Shown one piece after another: positions 8,160 through 17,902 of a stretch of 64,000 nucleotides of DNA; positions within the stretch are counted from its first letter, which is position 1, and each line of letters opens with the position of its first letter. Made by a program: the position numbers and the translations under genes. A model generated the notes under the pieces. It had not been told where the DNA came from. It made no database searches and saw only the letters and a program-made list of their open reading frames with translations. Source of the DNA: Planktothricoides raciborskii GIHE-MW2 (GTDB lineage Bacteria; Cyanobacteriota; Cyanobacteriia; Cyanobacteriales; Laspinemataceae); the NCBI RefSeq assembly GCF_040564635.1, contig NZ_CP159837.1, forward strand, positions 7,117,001 through 7,181,000. Direction: 5' to 3'.

Positions 8160-8373
8160 GTTTAGTAACAATGGGATATTTTTTTCTAACCGCCGCAACT
8201 TTCCTTTTTTTGGATGGTCGCAAATAGTCTTTATTTATAGTGTATAAGATAAGTAGTTATTAGTTATTAGTTATTCGTTATTCTCTCCCAAAAAAACAAA
8301 CAGTAACAAATAACAAATAACCAACAATATGCCTAATCCCTACCCAACAATATGCCTAATCCCTACCCAACAA

Positions 8374-9060
8374 CTAAAACAATAAATCCATTAATTGAGC
8401 GAGTTCTTCGGTGCGTTGTTCGGTCATGCGGATTTTACAAAGATTTTCGCCTCCTGATGTTTGAGTCCCTTCAAACGCACAGTTGGTATCGCGAAATTTA
8501 ATCCAAGCTAATTCAGCGGTTTGTAATTTGTTTTTATTGAACCCATTTAGTTGGGCGATAAAATTTTGATAAACTTGATTAAGTTTTTGGTCAACTTGTT
8601 GATAATTTCGGCTGGTGGGTTGAGGAATTTGACGAGATTGATAGGCTTCTAGTTCAATTGTCCGCTGTTCAGTCATGCCGCCTAAACAGCCATTATAAAT
8701 GCTTGGTGCGATGGTTCCTCCTTCAAAAAGACTTCTGGCAAAGTCACAGTTGGTATCGCGAAAGTCAATCCAAGCTAACTGTGCCAGGGTAAGTTGCGAT
8801 CGCATTTGGGATGATAATTGTTGATAGACTTGATTTAGTTTTCTATCCGCTGCTTGATAATATCTAGCGGCACAAATATTCATTTCGGCTTGGCTTTGGG
8901 GATTGTCACAGTTGGGGTTTTGTGCCAGTAAATTATCTCTAAAATTATCCTGAAAATTATCCTGAAAATTATCCCCCTCAAAGGCGATCGCGCTGCTATG
9001 AAAAACGATGACAATCAGGCTACTGGTGAAAAGGTTGAATAAATATTTGGGTAAATTCAT
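8374..9060 (-). CDS. secreted protein with two LprI-like (DUF1311) domains
   Basis: A 228-residue exported protein: a signal segment at residues 1-28, then two repeats of the lysozyme-inhibitor LprI/DUF1311 type. The first is the fuller: CDNPQSQAEMNICAARYY, KLNQVYQQL, LAWIDFRDTNCDF, GGMTEQRTIEL. The second keeps KLNQVYQNF, LAWIKFRDTNCAF and KIRMTEQRTEEL but lacks the first Cys segment. The conserved cysteines suggest disulfides in the periplasm. A short run DNFQDNFQDNFRDN just after the signal peptide comes from an 18-bp tandem duplication. The substrate is unknown. Confidence 0.82.
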   Translation of the reverse strand: MNLPKYLFNLFTSSLIVIVFHSSAIAFEGDNFQDNFQDNFRDNLLAQNPNCDNPQSQAEMNICAARYYQAADRKLNQVYQQLSSQMRSQLTLAQLAWIDFRDTNCDFARSLFEGGTIAPSIYNGCLGGMTEQRTIELEAYQSRQIPQPTSRNYQQVDQKLNQVYQNFIAQLNGFNKNKLQTAELAWIKFRDTNCAFEGTQTSGGENLCKIRMTEQRTEELAQLMDLLF

Positions 9061-9162
9061 AGGTTTTTAATTATTTATTATTGATTATTGATTATCTATT
9101 ATTTATTACTTGTTATTTGTTATTTGTGCTAATTAATAACAAATAACAAATAACAAATAAAA

Positions 9163-11013
9163 TTAAGCCGGAACTTCAATTTTTTTCGCCCCGGAAAGTT
9201 CAAAGGCGGCGTGAACGGCTTGCAAGGCAGTTACGGCTTGATCTTCATCCACTACACAGCTAATTTTAATCTCTGAAGTGGTGATCATTTGGATGTTAAT
9301 TTGCTGTTTGGCTAAAGCATCAAACATTTTCGCGGCGACTCCGGGTTGGTTGACCATCCCTGCTCCCACGATACTAACTTTAGCGATCGCTTTATCCACA
9401 GTAATCTCACCAAATTGCCACCCCTGGACTAAGGGCGCTAAGACATCACGGGCATCATCTGCATCTCCTTGGGCAACGGTAAAGGCCATGTCACGGGTGG
9501 GGATACCGTCAATGATGCGACAACGCTGAGACTGAATAATCGTGTCTACGCTGACACCTTTTTCCGCTAAGAGGGTAAAAACTTTTGCGGCCATCCCAGG
9601 GCGATCGGGGACAAAGCGAATGGCGATCCGGGCTTGCTTGAGATCCAAGGCTACACCGCGCACAGGTGGGGCGGATTTTTTCAACTCGGATAGTTCAATG
9701 TTAATGCTTTCGTCTACGGGAGAACTATTCACGGCGAAGGTTTCGCAGAGGGTATGAATGGCGCGATCGCAATCTTTTTGGTCAATCACACAACTGACTT
9801 TCACCTCGGAGGTAGAAATCATCAGAATATTAATCTTTTCTGCGGCTAAGGCGGAGAACATTTGCGCCGCTACCCCCGGTCGCCCGATCATCCCGGCCCC
9901 AGCAATGCTAATCTTGGCGATATCCCTTTCCACCATAACTTCCGCTTCGTTGGTTACGGGGTTGTCCTTTCCAGAATTAGAACCAGAATTAGAACGCTGG
10001 CGAAGGGTAGGCGCGATCGCTGCTGCCACTGCTTCCGCTTGGTTCAGGGAATGCTTATTCACCGTAAAGGCAATATCATTGCTATTCCCTTCGTGAATTG
10101 ACTGAATAATCAAATCCACATTCAAGTCCTGGCGACCAATTTCCCCAAACATCTGTGCCGCTACCCCAGGGCGATCGGGCACCCGCAACAGCGCCACCTT
10201 TGCCTGATCCGTATCAAACTCCACCGCATCCACCGGACGCACCAGTTCCAACCCGTCTAACGGACGGGGAATAGGTGACGGAGAAATCACTCTAGTCCCT
10301 GGGTCGTCAGTCCAGCTAGACCGCACCACCAAAGTAATCCCATAATTTCGGGCAATTTCCACCGCCCTCGGATGCAGCACCTTCGCCCCTAAACTGGCTA
10401 ATTCCAGCATTTCATCACTGGTAATTTCCGACATCAGGCAAGCATCGGGTACAATACGCGGGTCAGCGGTCAAAATCCCCGGCACATCGGTATAAATTTC
10501 ACAACAATCCGCCTGCAATGCCGCTGCCAAAGCCACCGCTGAAGTATCGGATCCGCCGCGTCCCAGGGTGGTAATTTCCAAATCTTCGAGACTGGAAATC
10601 CCTTGGAACCCAGCCACGACCACCACTTTGCCGTCTTTTAAATGGGATTCTAGGCGTTCTTTGGGGATATGTAAAATTCGCGCCCGGGTATGTTCCGCTT
10701 CGGTAATAATCCCAACTTGTGCCCCAGTCAGAGAAATCGCCGGTTGACCGATTTGCTGTAACGCCATACTCATCAGGGCGATCGAAACTTGTTCCCCCGT
10801 AGACAGCAGCATATCCATTTCCCGCCGACTGGGATTAGGGGAAATTTCGTTGGCCAATTTCACCAATCCGTCCGTGGTCTTCCCCATTGCGGAAACGACC
10901 ACGACCACGGAGTTACCCGCTTGCACTGTATTCACGACTCTTTGAGCCACCGCTTGGATGCGTTCCACTGATCCAACGGATGTACCACCATATTTTTGGA
11001 CAATTAAGGCCAT
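9163..11013 (-). CDS. lysC: aspartate kinase with four ACT domains
   Basis: Aspartokinase (EC 2.7.2.4), the first step towards lysine, threonine and methionine. The 616-residue protein starts [15 protein letters not shown] with the kinase motif. Residues 1 to about 240 form the amino-acid kinase domain ([30 protein letters not shown]). Then come four ACT domains, recognised by the alternating [32 protein letters not shown] and [10 protein letters not shown] segments and their strands. Four ACTs per chain is the usual cyanobacterial form and gives feedback control by lysine and threonine. It is monocistronic, flanked by AT-rich repeats. Confidence 0.97.
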   Translation of the reverse strand: MALIVQKYGGTSVGSVERIQAVAQRVVNTVQAGNSVVVVVSAMGKTTDGLVKLANEISPNPSRREMDMLLSTGEQVSIALMSMALQQIGQPAISLTGAQVGIITEAEHTRARILHIPKERLESHLKDGKVVVVAGFQGISSLEDLEITTLGRGGSDTSAVALAAALQADCCEIYTDVPGILTADPRIVPDACLMSEITSDEMLELASLGAKVLHPRAVEIARNYGITLVVRSSWTDDPGTRVISPSPIPRPLDGLELVRPVDAVEFDTDQAKVALLRVPDRPGVAAQMFGEIGRQDLNVDLIIQSIHEGNSNDIAFTVNKHSLNQAEAVAAAIAPTLRQRSNSGSNSGKDNPVTNEAEVMVERDIAKISIAGAGMIGRPGVAAQMFSALAAEKINILMISTSEVKVSCVIDQKDCDRAIHTLCETFAVNSSPVDESINIELSELKKSAPPVRGVALDLKQARIAIRFVPDRPGMAAKVFTLLAEKGVSVDTIIQSQRCRIIDGIPTRDMAFTVAQGDADDARDVLAPLVQGWQFGEITVDKAIAKVSIVGAGMVNQPGVAAKMFDALAKQQINIQMITTSEIKISCVVDEDQAVTALQAVHAAFELSGAKKIEVPA

Positions 11014-11107
11014 ATTTTGCCACTCCAGAAAAGTTGCTTATCTTAGCATGATTAATATATTCAATAATCACGTGCAGCACACAGAGATTCTGATGTTTTC
11101 TTAACGA

Positions 11108-11169
11108 AAATTATTTGTTATTTGTTATTTGTGATTTTTTTATTTAAATAACAAATAACAAATAACAAA
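11108..11169. repeat. AAATAACAAATAAC short tandem repeats
   Basis: Complementary TTATTTGTTATTTG and AATAACAAATAACAAAT tracts lie between lysC and ribBA and could fold into a weak hairpin. They belong to the short tandem repeat type seen throughout this window. Confidence 0.7.
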
Positions 11170-12900
11170 TTACGGCTTATTACCCACAGAAAAGCTATAA
11201 ATTGTTTGCAATGCCAGGTTTTGGCATAAGGAAGAGGGTAATTTACTCAGGGGGAAGGTTTGACGGTTGAGATCCACCCCCAAATTTGTCAGGGGATCGA
11301 CCCCGGAAGAAATGAGAAATTCCAGGCGATCCAGACGAGGCCAAGTGGTCAAAGCATCGAGAATTTCCGAGATGGCTTTGATATAAGGATGTTCTGGGTG
11401 TTTATACCAATCCGGTGCCGCTAGTTTGGGTTGATCGAAACCAAAGTGAACGGTAAATTCAGGGCGACCAAACACTGCTACGGTGACAGGTCGTTTCTCC
11501 TCTTGGATTAATAAATGTTCTTCTTCCGCTAAAGAACGTAATTTTTCCAGGTATTGATACCGTTGTTCTAAGGTTAGAGAATAACTAGGCCAATGCAAGG
11601 CAACGGTGACTAAATAGGTCTGCAAGAGCATATGACCCAGTTTTTCCGCTTTGGTGGCGAGATAGAGACAGTTATATGGGTTGGATTCAATTAATAAGGG
11701 GACGCGATCAACAATTTCCAAACCATAGCCTTTCAAGCCAGCAATTTTGCGGGGATTGTTGGTAATCAATTTAATTTGAGAAATGCCCAAATCATTGAGC
11801 ATTTGGGCGCCGACGCCATAGTTACGCAGATCCGCCGGAAATCCTAAGCGTTCATTGGCTTCTACGGTATCTAAACCCGTATCTTGAAGGGAGTACGCCT
11901 TGAGTTTATTGATTAAACCAATGCCGCGCCCTTCTTGGCGCAAATATAGCACCACCCCTTGACCGGCATTTTCAATCATTTTCAGGGCAGCTTGTAACTG
12001 CATCCGACAGTCACAACGCAGAGAACCCAAGGCATCCCCGGTTAAACATTCCGAATGCACTCGCACCATGACAGGTTGGTTGTGAAAATCAGCGAGGTCG
12101 CCTTTGACAATGGCGACGTGCTCGGAGTTGTCTAAGATGTTACGGTAGCCATAGATTTGGAATTGACCAAATTCGGTGGGCAAAGCGGCGACGGTTTCCC
12201 GGACGATAAACCTTTCGTGTTTGAGTCGATAGCTAATTAAATCAGCAATGCTGATAATTTTTAGCTTGTGGGTTTTGCTATATTCGATGAGTTCTGGCAA
12301 CCGAGCCATTGAGCCGTCAGGATTTTGAATTTCGCAGATGACTCCTGCTGGGTATAATCCAGCCATGCGAGCCAGATCCACGGCTGCTTCCGTATGACCT
12401 GCCCGTTTTAAGACGCCGCCTTCCCTAGCTCGCAGGGGAAAGATATGACCGGGACGACGTAAGTCAGAGGGTTTGGTGTTGGGATTAATCACCGCTTGGA
12501 TGGTGCGAGCACGGTCTTCAGCGGAGATGCCGGTGGTGACGCCTAAGCTGGGAGAGCCATCAATACTGACGGTGAAGGCAGTTTGATTGCTTTCGGTGTT
12601 GTTTGTGACCATTAAGGGTAGGTCAAGTTGATCCAGGCGATCGCCCGTTGTGGCTAAACAGATTAGACCACGACCATGTACCGCCATAAAGTTGATGGTG
12701 TCTGGGGTGGTAAACTGAGCGGCACCAATGAGATCCCCTTCATTTTCTCGGCCTTCATCATCGACCACAACCACGAGGCGTCCCGCTTTGATCTCTGCGA
12801 GGGCAGATTCTACAGAGTCAAAGACAAAGTTTTGTTTTGAAGCGTTTTCAGACGATTCCACGATGAAAGTAAAGCAAGTAAACAATAATTTTTTTGGCAC
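11170..12900 (-). CDS. ribBA: bifunctional DHBP synthase / GTP cyclohydrolase II (RibBA)
   Basis: Riboflavin biosynthesis enzyme making 3,4-dihydroxy-2-butanone 4-phosphate and the GTP cyclohydrolase II product. The RibB half carries [13 protein letters not shown] and [12 protein letters not shown]. The RibA half carries the zinc cysteines in [16 protein letters not shown] and the arginine motif RQEGRGIGL. About 170 residues follow the RibA core, as in other cyanobacterial RibBA proteins. The first residues after 12900 ([13 protein letters not shown]) look like leader; a GTG at 12861 giving [12 protein letters not shown] is a strong alternative start. No FMN riboswitch was recognised upstream. 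Confidence 0.95.
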   Translation of the reverse strand: MPKKLLFTCFTFIVESSENASKQNFVFDSVESALAEIKAGRLVVVVDDEGRENEGDLIGAAQFTTPDTINFMAVHGRGLICLATTGDRLDQLDLPLMVTNNTESNQTAFTVSIDGSPSLGVTTGISAEDRARTIQAVINPNTKPSDLRRPGHIFPLRAREGGVLKRAGHTEAAVDLARMAGLYPAGVICEIQNPDGSMARLPELIEYSKTHKLKIISIADLISYRLKHERFIVRETVAALPTEFGQFQIYGYRNILDNSEHVAIVKGDLADFHNQPVMVRVHSECLTGDALGSLRCDCRMQLQAALKMIENAGQGVVLYLRQEGRGIGLINKLKAYSLQDTGLDTVEANERLGFPADLRNYGVGAQMLNDLGISQIKLITNNPRKIAGLKGYGLEIVDRVPLLIESNPYNCLYLATKAEKLGHMLLQTYLVTVALHWPSYSLTLEQRYQYLEKLRSLAEEEHLLIQEEKRPVTVAVFGRPEFTVHFGFDQPKLAAPDWYKHPEHPYIKAISEILDALTTWPRLDRLEFLISSGVDPLTNLGVDLNRQTFPLSKLPSSLCQNLALQTIYSFSVGNKP

Positions 12901-13130
12901 TGATGTTTAAATTGTACCGAGTTTAGGGCGATTCCCTCGCTCTCAGAAACCGGAAAGAGCGGTTTTTATGGGTTGTCAAGATTTCCAGATGTTTAGATTG
13001 CTCATAAAATCGGTAATTCTACTACCGCTAAATCAGAATTTTGATACTACAATGCAGCATTGGGCTTTGCTCGGCAAGATTTGAGCAAAAATACCAGAAA
13101 TCTCGATAGGTCTTGATTAGGAGAAGTGAT

Positions 13131-14189
13131 ATGGGTGATTCTAAGCCAGTGTCGGTGGGAATTGTCGGAGCATCTGGGTATGGTGGCGTGCAGTTGGTGC
13201 GACTGCTGATGGATCACCCAGGGGTGAAGGTGGTTTATTTGGGGGGAGATAGTAGTGCCGGGAAGCCATTTTCCGATATTTATCCCCATTTGAGTCATGC
13301 GACAGATTTGGTGATTGCTCCAGTGGATCCAGAGGCGATCGCGGCTCAATGTGATGTGGTGTTTCTTTCGTTGCCCAATGGTTTGGCTTGTGAGATGACG
13401 CCCACCCTGATTCAAAGAGGCTGCAAGGTGTTGGATTTGTCGGCTGATTACCGATTTAGTAACTTAGAAACTTACAAGGCTTGGTATGGGGGCGATCGCA
13501 CCGATGGAGATGTGGCAGCAACGGCGGTCTATGGTTTACCGGAACTGTATCGCGATCGCATTAAAGACGCCAAGTTAGTCGGTTGTCCCGGTTGTTATCC
13601 TACCGCCAGCTTACTGGCTTTAGCCCCGCTACTCAAACAGGGGATGATTATCCCAGAAACGGCGGTGATCGATGCCAAGTCCGGCACTTCGGGGGGTGGT
13701 AGACAGGCGAAAACTAATATGTTACTAGCGGAAGCGGATAGTTCCATCGCCGCTTATGGGGTGACTCGGCACCGCCACACCCCAGAAATTGAGCAAATTT
13801 GCAGTGATTTGGCCGGACATGAGGTGTTAGTCCAGTTTACCCCTCACCTGATGCCAATGGTGCGGGGTATCTTGGCCACGGTTTACGCTACTTTGCGGGA
13901 TCCAGGATTGGTGCGGGAAGATTTGGCGACGATTTATAAGGCGTTTTACCGGAATTGTCCCTGGGTGACGATTCTGCCTAATGGGATTTATCCCCAAACT
14001 AAATGGGCTTGCAGTAGCAATATGTGCTATATCGGCATCGAAGTGGATCAGCGTACCGACCGTGTGATCGTTATGTCGGCGATCGATAACTTAATTAAGG
14101 GGCAAGCGGGTCAAGCGGTGCAATGTTTGAACCTGATGATGGGTTGGGATGAAACCCTCGGTTTGCCGAAATTGGGCTTTTATCCTTAA
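13131..14189 (+). CDS. argC: N-acetyl-gamma-glutamyl-phosphate reductase
   Basis: Third enzyme of arginine biosynthesis (EC 1.2.1.38), 352 residues. The NADP-binding motif [10 protein letters not shown] is near the start, the catalytic cysteine lies in [10 protein letters not shown], and the substrate region includes [10 protein letters not shown] and [11 protein letters not shown]. The start at ATG 13131 is chosen because TTAGGAGAAG stands just before it; the frame open from 13113 has no such signal. It is divergent from ribBA and not in an arg operon. Confidence 0.97.
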   Translation: MGDSKPVSVGIVGASGYGGVQLVRLLMDHPGVKVVYLGGDSSAGKPFSDIYPHLSHATDLVIAPVDPEAIAAQCDVVFLSLPNGLACEMTPTLIQRGCKVLDLSADYRFSNLETYKAWYGGDRTDGDVAATAVYGLPELYRDRIKDAKLVGCPGCYPTASLLALAPLLKQGMIIPETAVIDAKSGTSGGGRQAKTNMLLAEADSSIAAYGVTRHRHTPEIEQICSDLAGHEVLVQFTPHLMPMVRGILATVYATLRDPGLVREDLATIYKAFYRNCPWVTILPNGIYPQTKWACSSNMCYIGIEVDQRTDRVIVMSAIDNLIKGQAGQAVQCLNLMMGWDETLGLPKLGFYP

Positions 14190-14514
14190 TTACAGCGGTT
14201 TTCTTTCTTACTGAACTACGGTAGGGCGTGATCTTTCCGGTAGGGGCGTGATCTTTCCGGTAGGGGCGTGATCTTTCCGGCAGTAGGGGCGAATGGCCAT
14301 TCGCCCCTACAATATTCTAAGCAATAAATTATCTGCCGGAAAGATCACGCCCGTACACTGCCGGAATGCTTCTCCCTTACAATATTTTCAGCAATAATTT
14401 GTCTGCGGTCGTGGTTCGCCCCTAGATATTTGTGGTTTACTCGCGGCAGATTTGCGCTGTAATCTTTCTAAATAATAGTAAACAATAGTAGGGTGGGCTT
14501 GCATTTTGCCCACC
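14190..14514. repeat. three 20-bp repeats, a 28-bp perfect palindrome and relatives
   Basis: After argC come three tandem copies of TAGGGGCGTGATCTTTCCGG (the first lacks one G; 14222-14280). A perfect palindrome with half GTAGGGGCGAATGG follows at 14283-14310. Then an inverted copy of the repeat (CCGGAAAGATCACGCCC, 14336-14352) and a GTAGGGTGGGC…GCCCACCCTAC hairpin (14488-14518). No coding potential is seen. The structures may end transcription from both sides. Confidence 0.85.
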
Positions 14515-14808
14515 CTACATATTTCTCAAAACGGATGCTACAGAAGGATGTACTAATTCATCAGGAACTCGATTTTTATCAATGTACTCATTAATCTCTG
14601 CTTGATTATCTAGATAAAAACTCAAAGCATCAAAAACTTGCGCCAAAGTCAGATGAGGTAAATGGTTAAGAATCTCTTCTGGCATAATACCCATCCGCCA
14701 TAGACCAACAATAGCGCGAACCGATGTCCGAGTACCTATGATAATTGGTTCTCCGCCTAGAATCTCAGAGTTGCGATTAACATACCGTGAGAGGGTTTGA
14801 GTTGGCAT
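14515..14808 (-). CDS. DUF433 family protein (orphan antitoxin-like)
   Basis: A 97-residue DUF433 protein: a winged-helix-like DNA-binding fold recognised by GGEPIIIGTRTSVRAIVGLW, a GIMPEEILNHLPHLTLAQVFDALSFY-type helix pair and a C-terminal tail. Such proteins usually pair with a DUF5615 or PIN-like toxin gene that overlaps their 3' end. Here the stop at 14515 runs into a palindrome and no toxin frame follows, so it is an orphan or has lost its partner. Confidence 0.85.
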   Translation of the reverse strand: MPTQTLSRYVNRNSEILGGEPIIIGTRTSVRAIVGLWRMGIMPEEILNHLPHLTLAQVFDALSFYLDNQAEINEYIDKNRVPDELVHPSVASVLRNM

Positions 14809-15109
14809 AGGACAAATTTATCTATTTACTGATTTTTTCTTTAGTCTAGCAGTGAGGGATATTCTGAGGAAGAATCTATATTGACATTGCCTAGTTTGCG
14901 AACAATTCCCTAGTTAATCTGGTTTCTATGCTTTCCCACCTGAATTTTATTCTCTCAGAATTAGACGATTAATGGGCGATCGCACTCGCGAAGCAGCGCC
15001 GCTAAAAAATGCCTTACTACGATCGCCCTAACAACTAGAAAAGTCTTTTCCTGAGAAATCTTCCTCCCCTCTATACCAAAAATCCAAGGAGTATGATATA
15101 CTCTATTTT
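14809..15109. other. intergenic leader region upstream of riboswitch
   Basis: About 300 bp between the divergent DUF433 gene and the riboswitch. It holds two HIP1-type GCGATCGC/CGATCGC sites and AT-rich DNA. The promoter for the transporter operon should lie here, towards 15060-15110 (AT-rich ATGATATACTCTATT), but no confident -10/-35 pair was identified. Confidence 0.4.
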
Positions 15110-15285
15110 TAGAGTGAGTCAGCCTAATTCTGGGTAAATCAAGCCAGAGTAATTACTCAATCAACTTGATGGCACAGAAACGGGGGAACCAAATTAGGGG
15201 CTTATCTTTACTGGAAAGGTAAAGAGGGACATCTCTCAGTCCTAGCCCGTCAGCTAACCTCGTAGGCATTGAGAGGAGACTAAAG
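15110..15285 (+). ncRNA. ydaO/yuaA-type c-di-AMP riboswitch
   Basis: The conserved blocks of the ydaO/yuaA aptamer appear in order and close to consensus: CTGGGTAAATC (15130-15140), ACGGGGGAACCAAATTAGGGG (near 15180-15200; core GGGGGAACCAA), ATCTCTCAGTCCTAG (15231-15245), then CCCGTCAGCTAACCTCGTAG (15246-15265), GGC and a GAGAGGAG arm. GCC at 15122-15124 can pair with GGC at 15265-15267 to close the outer stem. This class senses c-di-AMP and usually switches genes off when the ligand is bound. It leads the ABC transporter operon starting at 15616. Confidence 0.93.
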
Positions 15286-15286
15286 A

Positions 15287-15364
15287 ATGAGCATTTTTCA
15301 TGTCTCAATTTCATTTAGGTATTCCCAATTTGACAACTCTCTACATTCGATTACCTTTATTTGA
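15287..15364 (+). CDS. possible 25-codon leader ORF after the riboswitch
   Basis: An ATG two bases after the aptamer region opens a 25-codon frame ending with TGA at 15362. The last arm of the aptamer contains GAGAGGAG, which could serve as its ribosome binding site. It may be a chance frame. If real, aptamer folding would hide its start and couple ligand binding to translation. Confidence 0.2.
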   Translation: MSIFHVSISFRYSQFDNSLHSITFI

Positions 15365-15436
15365 TTTTGAGGTTTAACTTCATTGATCAATTATCGTCCC
15401 TTGGAAATTAATTTTCCGAGCGGCAACAATTTATGC

Positions 15437-15470
15437 AAACTTAAGCCAAAAAAAAGCTTGAGTTTTTTTC
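15437..15470 (+). terminator. intrinsic terminator between riboswitch and transporter genes
   Basis: AAACTTAAGC (15437-15446) and GCTTGAGTTT (15456-15465) pair over 10 bp with one G-U pair, around an A-rich loop, and run into seven Ts. Its position inside the leader, before the permease gene, makes it a candidate for the riboswitch-controlled terminator, though it lies about 150 nt beyond the aptamer. A second weak hairpin (TTTTGCC/GGCAAAA) lies at 15489-15515. Confidence 0.65.
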
Positions 15471-15615
15471 GGATGAAAAAATTCTCAATTTTGCCTGGAT
15501 AAAAATCGGGCAAAATCCTGATTTAGTTTGGATTTGATTCAGTGGGGCATTGGGTCTTCACTGTTTTGAATTGGGAATGCTTTATTTATTTAATAAATTG
15601 AATAAAACATCAACA

Positions 15616-16434
15616 ATGAGAGCGGTTATGAAGTCAAAGAAGAACATTTTTCTGGATTTTTTCAATAACTCCAATTTTTTATTACCCATTGTGGGTTTTG
15701 TGGGGGTGATTGCTTTATGGTGGCTTATTGCCTTATTCAGACAGGAAATGATGCCCACACCCCCGGAAGCATTGGCAAAAAATTTGGACTTTATTCTCAA
15801 TCCTTTTTATCGTCGAGGCCCCGGTGATTTAGGTTTAGGATGGCTACTCTTAGCGAGTTTACGGCGAGTTTGTATCGGGTTTCTGCTGGGTGCGATCGTA
15901 GCCATTCCCGTTGGGTTTTTAATTGGAATGTCTCATACTGCATGGCAAATTCTGAACCCGATTATTCAAGTCTTTAAACCCGTTTCGCCCCTGGTTTGGT
16001 TGCCGATCGCCCTAGCTATATTTAATGCCGCTGAACCTTCAGCAATTTTTGTGATTTTTATTACCTCTCTCTGGTCAACCATTATCAATACCGCTGAAGG
16101 GGTAAAAAACGTTCCGAAAGAATATTTAGAAGTCGCCGAAGTGTTAGAAATGCCTCGGTGGAAACAATTAGTCAGCGTGATGCTGCCAGCGAGTTTACCC
16201 TATATTTTCACCGGGTTACGCATTAGTTTAGGCATTGCTTGGTTAGTGATTGTGGCCGTAGAAATGCTCACCGGGGGCATTGGGATTGGTTTCTTTGTCT
16301 GGGATGAATGGAATCGTCTTAATGTGAGTTCCGTGTTTTTAGCCGTCTTTGTAATTGGGATCACGGGCTTAATTCTGGATTATGCCCTGGCTAAATTACA
16401 AATTATGATTACCCATCGTCCCGCACGGAGTTAA
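15616..16434 (+). CDS. ABC transporter permease, NitT/TauT (NrtB/CmpB-like) family
   Basis: A 272-residue inner-membrane permease with about six transmembrane segments. The cytoplasmic EAA loop that docks to the ATPase is visible at EVAEVLEMPRWKQLVSVM followed by LPASLPYIFTGLRISLG. PVSPLVWLPIALAIF is typical of the nitrate/taurine/bicarbonate-type permeases. ATG 15616 or 15628 is a better start than 15550, whose first residues are not family-like. It is the first gene behind the c-di-AMP riboswitch, 15 bp ahead of the binding protein, so the operon is probably controlled by c-di-AMP. The substrate cannot be read from sequence. Confidence 0.9.
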   Translation: MRAVMKSKKNIFLDFFNNSNFLLPIVGFVGVIALWWLIALFRQEMMPTPPEALAKNLDFILNPFYRRGPGDLGLGWLLLASLRRVCIGFLLGAIVAIPVGFLIGMSHTAWQILNPIIQVFKPVSPLVWLPIALAIFNAAEPSAIFVIFITSLWSTIINTAEGVKNVPKEYLEVAEVLEMPRWKQLVSVMLPASLPYIFTGLRISLGIAWLVIVAVEMLTGGIGIGFFVWDEWNRLNVSSVFLAVFVIGITGLILDYALAKLQIMITHRPARS

Positions 16435-16449
16435 CCGGAGGAAAAACTG

Positions 16450-17844
16450 ATGAGAAACTATTACAATCGCCGGTTATTTATCCAAGGAATAATGGGAACA
16501 GCGGGGGCGATCGCTCTTAATAGCTGTAGTCAAAAGAAAACTCAGCAAAATATTCCCGAAGAAGCCCTGGCTGTAGAACCAATTATTAAACCAGAAACCC
16601 TAGAAAAACCTAATTTAACCGTTGGTTTTGTGCCGGTTAATGATTGCGCCCCGTTTGCGATCGCATACCAAAAAGGTTTCTTTCGTAAATATGGTTTAAA
16701 CGTCACCCTCAGCCGAGAAGCGAGTTGGGGCAACTCCAGAGATGGGATTATTTTTGGGCGTTTAGATGCTTCCCCCGTTGTTTCTGGTGCCGTGACTAAT
16801 GCCAGATTGGGTGCAGAAGGAGCACGTCATTTTCCCCTCTGTGCCGCCATGACAATTCACCGTCATGGCAATGGCCTCACTATGAATCGTCAACTGTGGG
16901 ACTCAGGAATTAGACCCTGGTATAGCTATAACGGCAATTTAGATGCATTTGGTCAAGATTTACGCAACTATTGGCAAAAATCACCCCTCGATCAGCGAGT
17001 CTGGGCAGTGGTACAAAGTTCAGCCATTTATGAATATTTTGTGCGCTATCTCATCGCTGCTGTGGGATTAAATCCGATTGATGAATTACGTTTAATTATT
17101 ACTCCCCCACCGCAAATGGTGAGCAATATTCGCATGGGTGCAATGCAAGCCTATATGGTAGCTGAACCTTGGAATACCAGAGCCATTACAGGTAACGAAA
17201 ATGTCGGTTTTACCTTTGCCCAAGGGCGGGAAATTTGGCGCGGACATCCCGATCGCCTTTTAGCAGTCAGAGAATCTTTTATTCAAGATAATCCCAAAAC
17301 TTACCGCTCCTTAGTTAAAGCCATGATTGAAGCCTGTCAATATTGCAGTAAACCAGAAAACAAACAAGAAGTGGCACAAATTATTTCTCAGCGTTCCTTT
17401 ACCGGAGCAAACATTAAATATACTGAACCGGGAATTGTGGGTAGTTATAATTACGGCGGTTTTGATCGGCAAACCCGCATCAAAAATAGCCCAGAAACCA
17501 CCCTCTTTTTTGATTTACCGACCGAAGTTTCCGCCATTAAAAACGATCATTCTACCTTTCTGTGGCAATCCGATAGTTTGTGGTTAATGACTCAAGCCCA
17601 CCGCTGGGGACAAATTCCCGAATTTCCCAAAAATGCTGAAGAAATTGCCAAACAAGCTTGGCAAACGGACTTATATCGAGCGATCGCCAACGAAATGGGA
17701 ATTCAATGTCCCTCAGACAACTATAAAACTGTTTCAGGAGAAGCATTTATTGATGGCAAACCCTTTGATCCCAGTCAGCCCACCCAATATATTAACAGCT
17801 TTGAAATTCGTGCCAACCGCCCCCAAATTTACGGGTTGGCTTAA
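16450..17844 (+). CDS. NrtA/CmpA-like substrate-binding lipoprotein of ABC transporter
   Basis: A 464-residue periplasmic binding protein. The N-terminus NRRLFIQGIMGTAGAIALNSC has a twin-arginine-like pair followed by a lipobox-type LNSC, suggesting Tat or Sec export and lipid anchoring. The body begins TVGFVPVNDCAPFAIAYQKG, continues with YGLNVTLSREASWGNSRDG and a DASPVVSGAV segment, and resembles the nitrate- and bicarbonate-binding proteins NrtA and CmpA. GGAGGAAAAACTG precedes the ATG. Nitrate, nitrite, bicarbonate, cyanate or a sulfonate are all possible ligands. The gene order (permease, binding protein, ATPase) differs from the usual nrtABCD/cmpABCD order, and no NrtC-like fused ATPase is present. 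Confidence 0.9.
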   Translation: MRNYYNRRLFIQGIMGTAGAIALNSCSQKKTQQNIPEEALAVEPIIKPETLEKPNLTVGFVPVNDCAPFAIAYQKGFFRKYGLNVTLSREASWGNSRDGIIFGRLDASPVVSGAVTNARLGAEGARHFPLCAAMTIHRHGNGLTMNRQLWDSGIRPWYSYNGNLDAFGQDLRNYWQKSPLDQRVWAVVQSSAIYEYFVRYLIAAVGLNPIDELRLIITPPPQMVSNIRMGAMQAYMVAEPWNTRAITGNENVGFTFAQGREIWRGHPDRLLAVRESFIQDNPKTYRSLVKAMIEACQYCSKPENKQEVAQIISQRSFTGANIKYTEPGIVGSYNYGGFDRQTRIKNSPETTLFFDLPTEVSAIKNDHSTFLWQSDSLWLMTQAHRWGQIPEFPKNAEEIAKQAWQTDLYRAIANEMGIQCPSDNYKTVSGEAFIDGKPFDPSQPTQYINSFEIRANRPQIYGLA

Positions 17845-17902
17845 TGCGATCGACAATATTTAATCAAAAATTAAGCAATCTTTAATCAAGAGGAATTCCG
17901 AC

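Noticed and set aside
9278-10101. Several plus-strand frames opposite lysC
   Set aside because: They are antisense shadows of a strongly conserved gene; none has a start signal or recognisable motif.
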